Source of the DNA: Dichomitus squalens LYAD-421 SS1
Taxonomy: Eukaryota > Basidiomycota > Agaricomycetes > Polyporales > Polyporaceae
DNA: 64,000 nucleotides
Assembly: GCF_000275845.1 (NCBI RefSeq)
Contig: NW_006766901.1
Coordinates: 380,937-444,936 of the forward strand
Reading direction: 5' to 3'
The notes beneath the pieces are model-generated. The model searched no databases and was not told the origin of the DNA. It was given only the letters and a program-made list of their open reading frames with translations. Within the stretch, counting starts at the first letter, position 1. Every line of letters begins with the position of its first letter. Both the position numbers and the translations under genes were made by a program. Shown here piece after piece: positions 34,409 through 46,576 of the stretch.

Positions 34409-35529
34409 CACCCCATTCCATGAACCAGAACTCGAAGGACTCGCCGTCCGATTCAAGCACCTGCGACACCAACTTCGTTGCCACCTTCACGGTACCCCTC
34501 TTGAAGATCACCCCATCCCATAGCTCCGTCCAGCTCTTCGGCGAGAAATAAAACATCTGCATCTCGCCGCCGCCTGGAGTCTTCTCAATAGTGGCGCCAG
34601 CATCCTCATCGGGGCGCGAGGCTTGGTACCCAATGATCATCGAGCCGGGCTTTGGGGACAGGAGGCTCGCGATGGCGCGTGCGAGGCGGACTTGTGCCTC
34701 TTCGGTCCCGAAGAGGTGGAATACAGCACATATGCTGACAGCGGAGACGTGGCCCCGGAGCGGGTTGAGCGAGGTGAGCGAGGTGATGTCGGGGGCGGGC
34801 GTAGTGGGCGCGGTGTAGAACGGCTCCACGATTTGGAGGAAGCCCATGTCGAAGGCGTCTCCTGCGAGGAACGGGACAGGGAATGTCTCTTGGCTAGTGT
34901 TGAATAATTTGTGGCCCAACTGCCAGAACTCTGTATGTGTATCGACTCGATGAGAATGTGTCCATAAGGAGCATCGGCGAGCTCTGGACATACCAGGTGC
35001 TAGATCGGTCGCCACAACACTTTCCATAGGATAGCCATCTGCGATCGCCTTCCTGACATCGACGCCAACTGAGACAGTCGTGATCAGCCAAGTCACGGTA
35101 CAAGAATGGTCATAATGTACAGAAGCATCCAGTATCGAGATAAATAGGATCCTTGCGGGACCTCCCCAGCTCGAGGAACTTGTCATATCCAGGGAGTTTT
35201 GAGAGTGATAATCTGGAGATACAGAGGTGTCAGACTCCCGCACATTATCACTGGCGGAAAACGTGCTTGGTGAAGCAAAAGCGGGAAATGCATGGATAAG
35301 CATGGACCTGAATAACAACTTCAGCTTGAAAACCCAGTAGCGTCCGAAGCAGATCCTCCACCTTGAACGCTTCCCGCTGGACGGCGAACATATGTTCCTT
35401 GAGTTTGTCTGGATCGTCGATCCCAGTTTCAGCCATGAAGAAATGGAGCTCTTCGCCTGAGAGGGAGTATTTGGACCGCTCAGGTATTATGCCTGGAGTC
35501 TCGAATGGCTTCGGTATCGCGGAGGGCAT
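34395..35529 (-). CDS. class I SAM-dependent methyltransferase, copy 1 (MT1)
   Basis: Exons 35529-35362, 35307-35267, 35212-35121, 35068-34994 and 34930-34395 encode 303 residues. Motif I is spread over YLDTGCFFGVDVRKAIADG (acidic residue, glycine-rich loop); an acidic TDL-type motif follows (VVATDLAPEF). Then come LAGDAF, a hydrophobic VSAVSICAVFHLF strand and the end WGVTRL. No signal peptide, so cytosolic. It is one of three paralogs here. Exon boundaries match copies 2 and 3 closely, including an identical 41-nt second exon. Intron 2 requires a GC donor (CCAA|GCACGT) where copy 3 has GTAAGC at the same codon. The substrate is unknown; small-molecule O- or C-methylation is plausible from the family. 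Confidence 0.9.
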
Positions 35530-35861
35530 GGTCCGTAAAGGGGGGATGAAGGCAATTTCACAACTTACGACTAGCCACGGGGAACTTGGTATTTAACTAC
35601 CGCCTGCCCTCTGCCCTCACCCTGCCTTCACCTGCCATAGTTGGTTTCGGACACACTTGAGTTCTGTCGTGACGTAGGTGTATGCGTGCCAATCCGGCGG
35701 CGACGTCAGCTTTGCACCCTCAATATGTTGTGACATGCATCAGATCGAAGCATGGACACACTCTTTCCCGCTGCGATTTGCAAATGCATATGCACTACTG
35801 CAACGGGAAAGAATTTGGATTCACTGGATCGGCGAAGAAGATGTGGCGGTATGTGTAGAGA

Positions 35862-36316
35862 CTACAACGGCGGTTATAACCCGAAGGGCAATCTGGCCTC
35901 GACGGTTTTTAACCTACCTACCGCATGCAGAAAGAGAGCAGCCGAGCAGCGCGCGTAGGCACGGCTGTCACGCGCTCATCAAAATGCGATACCCGAGCTA
36001 TGGGCGCGAGCAGCGAGGTCGAGGGCCCTGCCCATGGCAGTTGGAAGAGGGAGAAACCAAAGCAATCAGTATGTAGTATGCATGCACATAGCAAGCCTTA
36101 GGGCGAGCGGGCCTGTGGCGGCAGTCACGATGGCCGAGGCGGGAGGCGGATATCGGCAGAGAAAAGGTGCTGATGGTAAGCGTGTGATGGAAGAGCCACC
36201 CCGGATGTGTGCACAGACAATTCCGGACAGGCACGGTAGGCATCACGTGAAGGGGGAAAGGGAGGTTTGAAACCATCATGGCCCGATCCCCCTTCGGGTT
36301 ATAACCGCCGTTGTAG
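35862..36316. mobile_element. MITE-like element with perfect 27-bp terminal inverted repeats
   Basis: Positions 35862-35888 and 36290-36316 are exact inverted copies (outer end CTACAACGGCGG). Similarity continues inward imperfectly to about 60 bp. The interior has no coding sequence, and total length is 455 bp. No convincing target-site duplication is visible, so the superfamily is unclear. Confidence 0.7.
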
Positions 36317-37108
36317 GTTACTCCGGTATGTAGAGAGATGATAAAGGCCGCGTGGACCGAGAAGAGTGCCGTCCAACACCAGAGTATGCCGCGAGATTCT
36401 GGGAACTTTGGCGGGACGACGACTCCGTTGATCAAAGCACCTTCTGACTGTGCATTGCCTCGCGTAGAAACTTCTTTGTCCCTGTTCGGTTCCATGATGA
36501 AAACCCATACAAGGTTAGACTCTTCGTATATGCAAGCCGTAGTCTTCAGAAAGGGACATCTTCGCCCATCAGGCAGCGGTCGTACAACTTCTCAGAGCTT
36601 CTGAGTTGACTCCTCAGACCTCAACATTTTGGGAGTGGAACGATGTACTTGCACATCGGAGGTTACATTTAGCAGTTGTTTGTAGCATCTAGATGATAGG
36701 AAGATGTCACACGTACAGTATCAACGGCAGCTGAACAACGTGCCGATCACACCCTGACTGGATAGATGCGTCGCATGATTGGGTCAGCCGGGCACATTGC
36801 GAACGACCTATCGGAGCCACTTCAGCCCAGTTGTACACATACAACCTTGCGATGCTGTATATCAGTATTTGCAAATTCCGGAGCTTCTTGCAAACCATCT
36901 CGTATTCATAGACGCGGTGTGTGGCGACACATCCATAATCGTCACTTACCTGGTGCAGTGACGTCCGTGAGATACTCAGGAGCCATCCTTGATGTATCCT
37001 TATGAACTAGTCAATGATTGTTTCCGGAGACCGAATACAGGCGGTCAAACCTGTCGTGGCGTAGTCGTACGATCCGAGAGAGTAGAGAGGGAGACGTTCT
37101 TCACAGGC
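36317..37108. other. intergenic between MITE and MT2, nothing recognised
   Basis: About 790 bp downstream of MT2. No frame with recognisable features is seen. Confidence 0.45.
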
Positions 37109-38219
37109 TCAGAGTCTCGTAACAGACCACTCCAACATTTGGTATGTCTGGTCCGTCGTATGATCCATAAGTCGCGCCTCGACCCTGACCGTGCCCTTCC
37201 AGAAGAGCTTCCCGTCCCACAGCTCGGTCCAGCTCTCCGGAGAATGACAGAACAAGCGAAAGTCCGTCCCCGCCGTCCCTTGACCTACCCTCACGCCCGC
37301 TTCCTCGCGGCCAATATGATAGCCGAGTATCATCGAGCCTGGCTCCGAAGAAAGCAGGCCGGCGATGTTCTGCGCTAGCTGGAATTGTGCTTCTTCGGCG
37401 CTAAAGAGGTGGAAGATTGCGCAGACGGATATGACGGAGACGTGACCGTGCAGAGAATTGAGGGACGTCAGCTCCGAGAGGTTGAGACGGGGTGTAGACG
37501 GTGCGGTGTAGAGGGGCTCGACGGCCTCGAGGAAATCGGGTTTGAATGCGTCTCCAGCGAGGAACGGAATGGGGAACGTCTTAGGGGTTGTCTTGAAGAG
37601 CTTGTGGCCAAGATTCCAGAAGTCTATAAGCTCAATGCAGGTGAGTATGATTGAAGGACAAAGTAAGGGCATATCTACTCGCCTGGGATGATGTCGGTAG
37701 TGATGATATTCTGCATGGGATACCCGTCCAGTACAGCCTTTCTTACATCCGTCCCAACTGCACAGAGCAAGTAAGCATCGTAAGGAGCGGGTGGATCTGA
37801 ATCAACACTCACAGCAACATCCGAGGTCCAGGTAGATGCTGTTGCGAGCCTTACCGAGTGCGATGAGCTGATCATAGGCGGGCAATTTCGACAGCTTCAG
37901 CCTGTAACTATGATCAGATCAGACTGTTGATCTTATCGGGCGTAATCACATACTTCAGAAAAGAGAATGTAGCGATGCAGGGATAAGCATGAGACTGAAT
38001 CAAAGGCCATCAACAGTGTAAGTGACGGCAGAGAGTGTATCAACGAGCCTTGTACGCATCACGCTGGACAGCGATGATATGCTCCTTTAACAGCACTTCG
38101 TCGGTGATGCCTGTCATCGTTTTGAAGAAACTGAGCTCGTCGCCTGACAGTGAATAAAACTCCTCAGTGCCATCGATAGCACGTTTGGACGCGAAAGCTC
38201 TGGGAGTAGTTTCGACCAT
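37109..38219 (-). CDS. class I SAM-dependent methyltransferase, copy 2 (MT2)
   Basis: Exons 38219-38049, 37994-37954, 37901-37813, 37757-37683 and 37623-37109 encode 296 residues, and all phases close. Key segments are SGDELSFFKTMTGITDE, SHAYPCIATFSFLK, YLDLGCCFGTDVRKA, TTDIIPDFWNLGHKLF and LAGDAF, ending EWSVTRL. Two of four introns need GC donors: intron 1 (AAG|GCTCGT) and intron 4 (CCAG|GCGAGT). The corresponding MT1 introns use GT. GCTCGT is a poor donor, so this copy might be poorly spliced or be becoming a pseudogene, although no stop or frameshift lies in the exons. It is divergent from CE1, sharing a 1.5 kb upstream region. Confidence 0.87.
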
Positions 38220-38754
38220 GGAAGTAGATAGGGGAGGGGATTTAGATCACGAAGCAAAGTGTATGAACGATGTTACCACTGCGAAGAAGTGACGTTATAT
38301 ACGTACAACCCCCTGACTAGTAAATTCCCCTCAGTCGGCGTTCCTGCGGGCTGAGAAACAAACTTTGGGACAGCGCCATGGTGCTCAGTGGCAGAGCTAG
38401 GACTTGATAGAAGAACATGGGCTGTCGTCCCTGTCAAGAATCCCGGATCCCGCACGCATCTGGCATTCTATGGGTTACCACATGACAGGCAGACGCCCGG
38501 TAGGGCCTGGAGGTCACGCCGAAGTCTGCCGAGCGTCGTAACGAGGTTTAGTCTGCATAACAATTCGAGGAAGTCCAATGCCTAGTTGTTCGACAGCGTC
38601 TCGAGACTTCTTTATGCGTTATCTGGGAAGCACACATGCCATCGGTCGGCAGCCGGCCAAGGTCTAGGAGGTACCTGGTGTCCTTGAAGTACACTGTCGT
38701 GTGAGCTTCTCTTCCCGAGACGTACTAGCTACTAATTGAAGTTCGGCCATGGGA

Positions 38755-40758
38755 ACGTCAAGTGTTGATAGGGGTACTCAATCCGAAAATTGCCCCGCTT
38801 TTCAACGACGAGTTGGATGAGGCATCGACCCCGGTCGAAAGGCGATGAGTCGATAGCTTCTTTTCTGCTGCTCCAGACAAAGATGATGAGTGTATTCTGG
38901 AGATCGAGAGAGTGATCACCTACTATCAATTGTTGATGCGAAGTGATGGTACGTATAATGCGAGGCTAGCTCGACTCAACTGTTGTTGCGGCCAATCCTC
39001 AGCGCTAGTGGCCGGCAAGAACCGGAATATGTCATCACGAGAAGTTCCAGAGATGGCAATTCGTAACGTGCCGCAGCCTGCGTCAACTTCTCACAAGTAC
39101 CACCCATAGATTCTTTACCACTCGAGAAATCTGATTGCTTAACTGTCTACCGGAACTACTCATGTCGAAGGCACCTCTTTCTCGGATCAAGCATACGTTA
39201 CACTGCCTAAATTACGCCGTTGCTAGGGGGCTAGTGAGTTCATTGTCTACTAAATCTTCCGTCGGTATGTATGTGTGTCGCTGGCAGGGAGTTCGTAGCA
39301 GCACTTCCATATTAGCCACGTTGTGATTTATCACTTCATCACGTTATATGAACGGCCGCGGAGGCCAGAACGACCGGCGGCGTCACTTGTCCTCAAGAAC
39401 CACTCACTTCTTACTCCTGGTTATTGGGGCTCGCTGGGATGCATCGAGCCCAGAAGGCCGCCTGTTCCAGTTGTCTGGGTATGTGTTTAAGGTGCTTGCA
39501 GGACCGGCCTTTACCGGGGATGTTCGGAGAGCGTAAGTTTATAAGCAATGGAGCTGTTAGCCGGTTTAGTGGTTTACTAAGCTGTGTCGGTCTTGAAACG
39601 CCGGGAGGGATTGTACGTACCGCGTAGTAGACAGGATGGCATGTAAAAGCTGTCTCGCAGAACGGAGTAAGGTAGCACGACCTTCCCCGTCTCAGTTCTT
39701 CGTCTGTTCTAGCTACCTTCAGTACCATTTTCAAGAGATGTTTTCTCGCCTCGCTTCGCTGCTCCAGCTCGTGGTCCTCCTCGGGACTGCTACCGCTTCG
39801 CCGACACACGACACTCCAGCGGTTGTTCGTCCCATCACAGTGTCCATCTCGACCTCCTCCGACCTCTCCTCATCGCCGTCGTCATTGTCTGCGGCCTCGT
39901 TGTCTTCGACCGCTGCGTCAACGTCATCTCCTTCGACACCTCTTGCAACTGCGGCCTTGGATAAAGCACAGGTCATCGGAATTGTCAACGGATCAGTTAC
40001 CACCTTCAACGGCATTCCGTTCGCCGAGCCACCGTGAGTACACTCCATGATTCGAAAGGGAACAATTTTAATCAGTGCTATCACAGAGTAGGCGACCTCC
40101 GTCTCCGCTTTCCCGTACCCATCCACGGCTACAACGGCACAATCGATGCCACCCAGCCTGCGACGCAATGCATTCAGCTCGAACCGCAGATCCGTGTAGA
40201 CATGCCGCCGCAGATGCTTCAGGATGTGGTAGCCTACTCCGCCAGCGTCCTCCCTACGAGCTCGGCTCCACAAAGTGAAGATTGTATGTGCCAACCTCAC
40301 TTGGCCACTACGGACACTAACCTTTCTTAAAAACCTTAGGCTTGAACATCAACGTGCAAATACCTACTGGTACTAAGCCTGGAGAAAAGCTCCCTGTGGT
40401 TGCTGTATGTTGGAGTTACATGTGGCCCGCTACAGATCACTTACGCTCTTGCTGCCTTTACAGTATATCTTCGGGGGTGGCTTCGTCGTTGGCTCGAATG
40501 CACAGTACGTATACGGTTGCCGCTCTTGATTATATATATATTGGGTCTGATTCAGCTTCATTCGTAGGATATCCGGTGATGCGCTTGTCGCCAGGTCGGT
40601 CGAAATGGGGCAGCCCGTCATCTTTGCTGCGATGAACTACCGCCTCCACGCTTTTGGCTTCCTCGGTGGCAAGGAAGTCAAGGATGCCGGCGTTGGCAAC
40701 CTTGGTCTCCATGACCGTGAGTACACGCATCTATTTTCAGCACGATCTCCGAACTGAG
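38755..40758 (+). repeat. left arm of a large inverted duplication
   Basis: This stretch is the inverted counterpart of about 49262-51920. It covers roughly 1 kb of non-coding DNA upstream of CE1 plus the first five CE1 exons. Matching landmarks include the block at 38755-38929, the region near 39160-39310 and the stretch at 39350-39560. Coding parts look about 90% identical by eye; upstream parts about 75-80%. Confidence 0.8.
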
Positions 40759-41929
40759 AGCATGGGCGCAGAGCGTGCAAGCTGGTTGGCGTCGCCGGTC
40801 AGGAAGGGAGAGCCGGCAGCAGGGTCATTCGGATAGAGGTTGAAGAGAGGCTCGAGGAGCGCAGCAGAGGGGACGTGAGGGAAGAAAAACTGGTGCACGT
40901 AGTCACGGAACTGCTGCTCAGTCCTGTGTACATCATAAGCGATAGATTCGAAGGAGCATGGGTACTGAAGACGTACGTGATGTTGAAGCTTCCGGTGGCA
41001 AAGATCGTGCCTTCGTCCAGCGCGTCCCCCGAGATGAACGGAATGTCCGCGACCTGGTTGGCAAGTACCAAATGCTCCGGAGGCGCGGTCAAGAACTTGC
41101 CATCCGCCCGAGGAGCCCAGGGAGTAGCAAGACCCGGATAGCCAAAGAGACTTGGGATTGTACCAGCAGCCGCGGTGAGGTTGGCAGCGGGGAGTTGGCG
41201 TAGACACTCAAGCGTGTCATCAGCAACGTTGCACCCTGCAGCATCAACGACGCGGTCGTAGATCGGCTGGAGCTCTTCAATGTACCCAGTGGGGATTGTG
41301 GAGCCGGCGCTCATGACTGACCCACGGAAGAGGCCTTCAGTATTACCACCATTCGTGACCATCTGGAGCGCCGAGGAGATCGCGCCAGAGGATGGCCCCC
41401 AGAGGGTGACCTTCTCGGGATCACCACCGAAGGCGGCGATATTCTTCTGGATCCAGCGGAGAGCCTGGCCGATGTATAAGCGGATGGCGGCTTTCCAGGG
41501 CGACATGATCTTCCAGGCGCCCCGCAGGTTTATCCTCGACCAGCGTTCGTCCAAGCAACCCACTTGGTCCTACAGTACGTCCACCTCCTGCTAATCAAGT
41601 TTGCAACGGTAAGGACTGATTCAAGTTGTCGGACATCAGTCAGCGAACGCGGCGCTGTTCCCGGACTGGGCTTCGCACACGGGACCGACATTGCTTCTGC
41701 GATCTCCGGACAGGAGCTCGCGGACTACATCATCCAGTTCACAGCGACGCAGGACCCGAACGGGAAGAACGGCACCGCGTCGGAGCATACCATCTACTGG
41801 CCCAAGTACGACACCGCGAAGCGGCAGGTGCTGTCGGTCCTCAACGACTCGCTTGCGATTGGAAACGATACGCTGCGCCTGGAACCTATAGCAAGTCTTA
41901 CTGCACTCAGCCTCGCGTTCCCGCTGTAA
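39738..41929 (+). pseudogene. type-B carboxylesterase copy 1 (CE1) with internal inversion
   Basis: Exons 1-5 (39738-40033, 40087-40283, 40340-40404, 40464-40504, 40568-40716) run intact from a signal peptide (MFSRLASLLQLVVLL) through GIPFAEPP, SEDCLNINVQIP, YIFGGGFVVGSNAQ and AAMNYRLHAFGFLGG to LHDR. The next part of the protein (ALRWIQKNIAAFGGDP... to GDANQLARSAPM) lies on the opposite strand at about 41466-40759. Sequence then resumes on the plus strand at about 41474 (YKRMAAFQGDMIFQAP), and the last exon ends at 41929. All three blocks are open, so the inversion is the only evident lesion. As assembled it cannot make a full enzyme. An assembly artefact is possible because the inverted block is nearly identical to CE2. 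Confidence 0.85.
40759..41473 (-). other. inverted internal segment of CE1
   Basis: About 715 bp in opposite orientation to the rest of CE1. It carries the nucleophile elbow WGPSSGAIS, the acid-residue region GDALDEGTIF and one intact intron (after FNIT). The left breakpoint falls in the intron following LHDR; the right one between ARSAPM and YKRM. Confidence 0.85.
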
Positions 41930-42299
41930 GCGAATTTGCGCCATTGGTGATTGGACTGTCAGCAATGAACCGTGAAGTAAGCGATTTGAAGTCTATCTAG
42001 CTATCCTTGATGAGATGCTCTGTCTTTACACCGGACTTACCGTATTTACTGGAATGTCGTGAGGAATGCCGCTCTCCATTGCCGTTTAATCACCCCTTCG
42101 GACTTGCTAGTAGGTCGATGGTAGCACGCCGAGGGTTATTGCTACTCATAAACCTCTACGCCTCTCTTCCACCACTAATCTTTCAGTGGGTTAGGATGGG
42201 ATTCTATGAAATACTCAGATTGTCTTCGTCATGCTGTGCGATGGTTCTCCCCTGCCCACCCTCGCCGGCTGTGCGCAAGAGGCGTCCTTACAAGCTCGC

Positions 42300-42935
42300 C
42301 GCATCTAGTCACTTACCCACCGCCTCGGCGTTTCCATTTCTGTGCCCGAGGCTGCTGATATTGCTCCAAGCCTCGACGATCAGTTTGCGAGCTATGTTTC
42401 GCAAAAGTGGTTCCTCCGATCCTCGGTAGCCGCTTCTTGAGCTGTACCCGCCCGACGTCTCTGCCGGCTCGCCATTCGACACTCGCACCGCCAACGCGTT
42501 CACACCTCAATCTAAACGCATTGCTGCGCTCCAGGTGGATCTTTCAAGCTCCCCGTCGCATGCTTCTCGACAGGTGCTCCGGCGTACAGACTGCGTACAA
42601 TTTCCGTGCATGTGATTTTTGCTCGTCTCCCTGATACGCCGTGACCTTTGATCCCCAGGCTATACTTCGCAATATATGCCCGCGGCAATCTCCCTAGGAT
42701 CGGCAGTTCTCATGGCAGAGATTTTTTTGACGCGTACGGTCCTGATGATACGACTGAGTTCTTCGTGCGTTTCGTGAACACCCTCTTGGACCCTAACGCG
42801 AAGACTGGCGTCCACTGGCCAGTGTTCCACTCTATCGTACGCCCGACCCTCACGTTCTCAGACAATACAAGTCAGCCCATTCAGGCGACAAGGGATACTG
42901 ACGAACGTGTGGTCTCAGGAAGTTCCCATGAATGA
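42300..42935 (+). pseudogene. 3' remnant of a type-B carboxylesterase (CE3)
   Basis: Recognisable pieces in shifting frames are SLDDQFASYVSQKWF (about 42375-42420), ELYPPDVSAGSPFDTRTANAF (about 42436-42500), FQAPRRMLLDR (about 42545-42580) and GPDDTTEFFVRFVNTLLDPNAKTG (about 42740-42815). These align in order with the C-terminal third of CE4 (LELYPASPAAGSPFGTGD, FQATRRFLLNQR, TDFLVRFVNTLDPNG). No 5' half is present between CE1 and this remnant, and several frame changes separate the pieces, so it is a truncated decayed copy. Confidence 0.7.
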
Positions 42936-43697
42936 ATACCATGTAAGTATGTCGTGGTCACTAGGGCGCGTCTGTTAGGGCGCTAATCCGCGTGGGCTTT
43001 ACTTGAACCACGACCATCGTCAATTAATGTGCCCGAGCGGCCTCTCGTCTTCTTCTCTAGGTGTCTAAGACTGGCTGACCTCTCTTGTGTATGAAAGAAC
43101 GAACCTCTATTCATGGCAAGTGGGACCGACCAAGTGCCACGGAGCCATTGGTATAATCCGTGACGTGTCTATGCACTCGTCATTTATCGATCGTAGAATC
43201 GCCCCCCCCCCATAATGCTGTGGGTCCGTGAGCACTTCAGCGGTTCGTACGTATGCAATTTGAGACGCACAGTCCTCTGATCTCTCGGATTCCTCGGCAT
43301 CTGTCTTCCGTTCACATGAGCGTCGAAAATACCTGGACGGAGTCCCATCATCCCGTTCATGAGGTGCTCGGTGATCCTTCTATTGCCATATCCTTCTGGA
43401 ACTTCGCAAAGCCTTGCTGCATGGGGGACCCTTGAGGTAACACAGCCGTAAATCGATGGCTTCGAGCATGGGAGTGATAGTCGCCTGACCGGCATTTTGC
43501 TTATTGAACGGTGCCAGTTATTTGCGGTGTCCGCCCTTCTGTCTCTACACAAGCTTCGGCCTAGCTCTTGAAGGTACAATGAATTTACTATTGCTGACGT
43601 AGATCATGCTGATGGAACAACGCCTCGGTTCCAGAAATGCGCAGTTTCGTATAAGAGCGCAGCCTGACGAACATGTGGGCAAGGTGACTCCGCGATA
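42936..43697. other. intergenic upstream of CE4
   Basis: About 760 bp, including a 10-base C run near 43202. No gene is recognised. Confidence 0.45.
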
Positions 43698-46123
43698 ATG
43701 TCGACCATGATTGTACACCTCGTGTTCGTTTCGCTGTGCCTTATTGGCACTGTGTCAACGGTGACTGCAGGTCCCCCTGTTGTCAAGCTGGATGAAGCTA
43801 CCGTCAGAGGTTTCACGGAAGGGACGTCAACCTCGTTCCTCGGTATTCCATTCGCTCAGCCCCCGTATGTCTGTCGTTTAGACATCTACCTCTCATGAAT
43901 GTTACTCACTATCACTACGTTATAGTGTCGGGAAGCTTCGCTTGCAGCTCCCCCAACCCATCGCGAAGTACACAGGAGTGATCAATGCGACGACATTCGG
44001 GAACCAGTGCATACAGCAGACGATCATCCCACCTACTATTCCTCCCAATCTCCCTCCCGCGATCACACCATTCGTTGATGCCATGGCGACCCCTCTCAGC
44101 GTGCCCCAGAGCGAGGACTGTACGTACAGATACTTGCGCTAGTCCATATGTTCCTGATAGTGCTCGCAGGTCTGAACATCAACGTCATTGTTCCTGCCGG
44201 GACTCAGCCTGACGCAAAGCTCCCAGTCGCCGCAGTGAGTGGGGGCGGCCGCATATAGTCGCCGATTGTACTCACAGATGCCATGCTGTGATTAGTGGAT
44301 ATATGGCGGAGGGTACCAGATCGGCTCCAACGCGGTGTGCGTGCCTTTCCGTACCACCAGTAGCCCTCTTCTGATGCATCAGTGCCCAGGCGGCCTGGTG
44401 CGGTTATAGTGAACAGATCAATCGAACTTGGCCAGCCGGTGATCTTTGTGTCCATGAATTATCGGTACGTCCGCCCGCGGTTCCGGTTATGCCATGTCTA
44501 AGCTCGATTTCACCCTCATAGCCTCAGCGGTGAGCATGTCTTGCGATTGCGGACGAACTCACTGGCACTCACATGTTCTCAGCTTTCGGGTTCTTGGGAG
44601 GAAGTGAGATACAAAAGGCAGGATTGGGTAACCTCGGCCTCCAAGATCGTGAGCAGCCCGAATACTATCGAGACAGTCTGCTCCCAATTTCGATGACATT
44701 TTGTACAGAACGGGAATCTCTCCGATGGGTGCAAAAGCACATATCCGCATTTGGAGGGGACCCGACAAAAGTCACCATGTGAGTCTCACAACGTGCTGAG
44801 ACCCTCGTCTACTCACCTCTACTCGAACAGCTGGGGAGAGAGCGCAGGAAGCCAGGCGGTGACATTCCAGATGATAACCAACGGTGGCAACACCGAAGGG
44901 CTCTTCCGCGCAGGATGGATGGAATCAGGCTCCGCACTCCCCACCGGCGACTTCTCAAAGCTACAGCCAACGTTTGACCTCATCGTTTCGGAGACTGGAT
45001 GCTCGTCTGCTTCAGATGTCCTAGGGTGCCTCCGTGAGGTTTCCGCGGAAGCTATGTCAGCCGCGATGGATAAGACGCCGGCGTTCTTGTCATTTCAAGT
45101 TCGTGAGAGGATACCGGCCATGTAACCGACGGGGGCTGATTTGTTGAAATAGTCGCTCAATACGCCGTGGATGCCCCATGCAGATGGCGTGTTCTTGACA
45201 GACGGTCCGCAAAAGCTTGTCCTGGATGGGAGCGTGGCCGACATCCCCTTCGTGGTCGGTCAGTATCGTCCGTACGATGTTTGCTTTCCGAACTTCACGG
45301 CGTGTTGGCGCAGGTTCTTGCGAAGATGAAGGAACGCTGTTTTCCCTTGCCTTGCTCAACATCACGTAGGTCTCATAGGTCTTAGGAAAAAGTTCCGATT
45401 CTATTGGGAGCTGACACCGTAGACAGGACCGACGAAGCAGCCGCAGCGTACCTCAAGAGCAACTACTTCCCGAACGCCTCGGATGCCACTATTTCACGGC
45501 TCCTTGAGCTTTACCCTGCGAGTCCTGCCGCGGGCTCGCCCTTTGGGACCGGGGATGCGTTCGCATTCACACCTGAGTTCAAGCGCCTCGCGGCGTTCCA
45601 AGGCGACTTCATCTTCCAGGCTACCCGGCGCTTCCTCCTGAATCAGCGAGCAGGAAAGCAGGTCGTGAGATCCTTTTGTAAGTCGCCAACTCCTTCCGCG
45701 CGCTGCTGTCAAAGCTCGGCGTACTGATTGCGAGGATTAGTCAACGAACGTGACAAGATCACTGGACTCGGAGCGGTGAGTGCACTCATTGCCTTAGACG
45801 TCCTCCACACCAAGCGCTCTACTCGGTTCTCCAAAACTGTCATTACGTACGTACTAATAATTGCAACTCCGAACTCGCAGACACATACGACGGAGCTGCC
45901 GAATGTCTTTGGTGGAGGCGATATGACTGACTTCCTCGTCCGCTTCGTCAATACGCTCGATCCCAACGGTAACCCAGAGATCGACTGGCCTGAATACACT
46001 ACGGAATCGCCCCAGCTTCTTGCTTTTGTGGAGGGAGGGAGGAACCTGACAATTGTTCCTGACACATTCCGCAAGGAAGGGATGGACTTTGTGATGCAGT
46101 TGAGTCTTGTGGAGCCCCTTTGA
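43698..46123 (+). CDS. secreted type-B carboxylesterase, intact copy (CE4)
   Basis: Fourteen exons (43698-43864, 43926-44119, 44170-44234, 44296-44336, 44390-44464, 44522-44529, 44583-44648, 44709-44778, 44831-45098, 45153-45258, 45314-45365, 45427-45677, 45741-45775, 45881-46123) encode 546 residues, with every phase closing. A signal peptide (MIVHLVFVSLCLIGTVSTVTA) leads into GIPFAQPP, SEDCLNINV, the oxyanion-hole loop YGGGYQIGSNA and the nucleophile elbow WGESAGS. The acid region is EDEGTLFS and the candidate histidine lies in ATHTTEL. The enzyme should be an extracellular alpha/beta-hydrolase acting on carboxylic esters; the substrate is unknown. Exon 6 is only 8 nt. CE1 and CE2 are paralogs with matching exons 3 and 4 (65 and 41 nt). 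Confidence 0.95.
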
Positions 46124-46576
46124 CTTGTGCATATATTCGCATAGCAACATTCAGCATCTATTCGGTTATAGACATTCCTCCTCTCGGCATCATTCGTAGA
46201 CTCGGGCGTTGAGCGCTGTGCTGTCAAGTACATGTACACCCTTTGTGCTCGCGCGTCGACAAATCTGGTAGGTCTAGTGTCTACCATCCATTGATAGTAT
46301 CTCCCCTCTCGGTTCGGTGTATCTAGGAGCAGGTGAGTATGCTTCTTGTGAACGTTATCGTCAAATGACTCACGGCCGTGATGTCAGAGTGCTCTGATAT
46401 GGACATGCACCATCTGCAGTACAGCTGGGGTTCGAACATGCATATCGTGCTCTAAGACGCCGCTATAAGGAAGCAGATGCATGAATACCCCCTATATCTC
46501 CTCCAGGACCCCCTCGCATTCTCCACGCACGGTAGTCCCCTGCATCTCAGCTCACTTGCCTTCTACACTCTGACTC
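46124..46576. other. intergenic between CE4 and MT3
   Basis: About 450 bp between two genes on the same strand. No coding sequence is seen. Confidence 0.5.
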
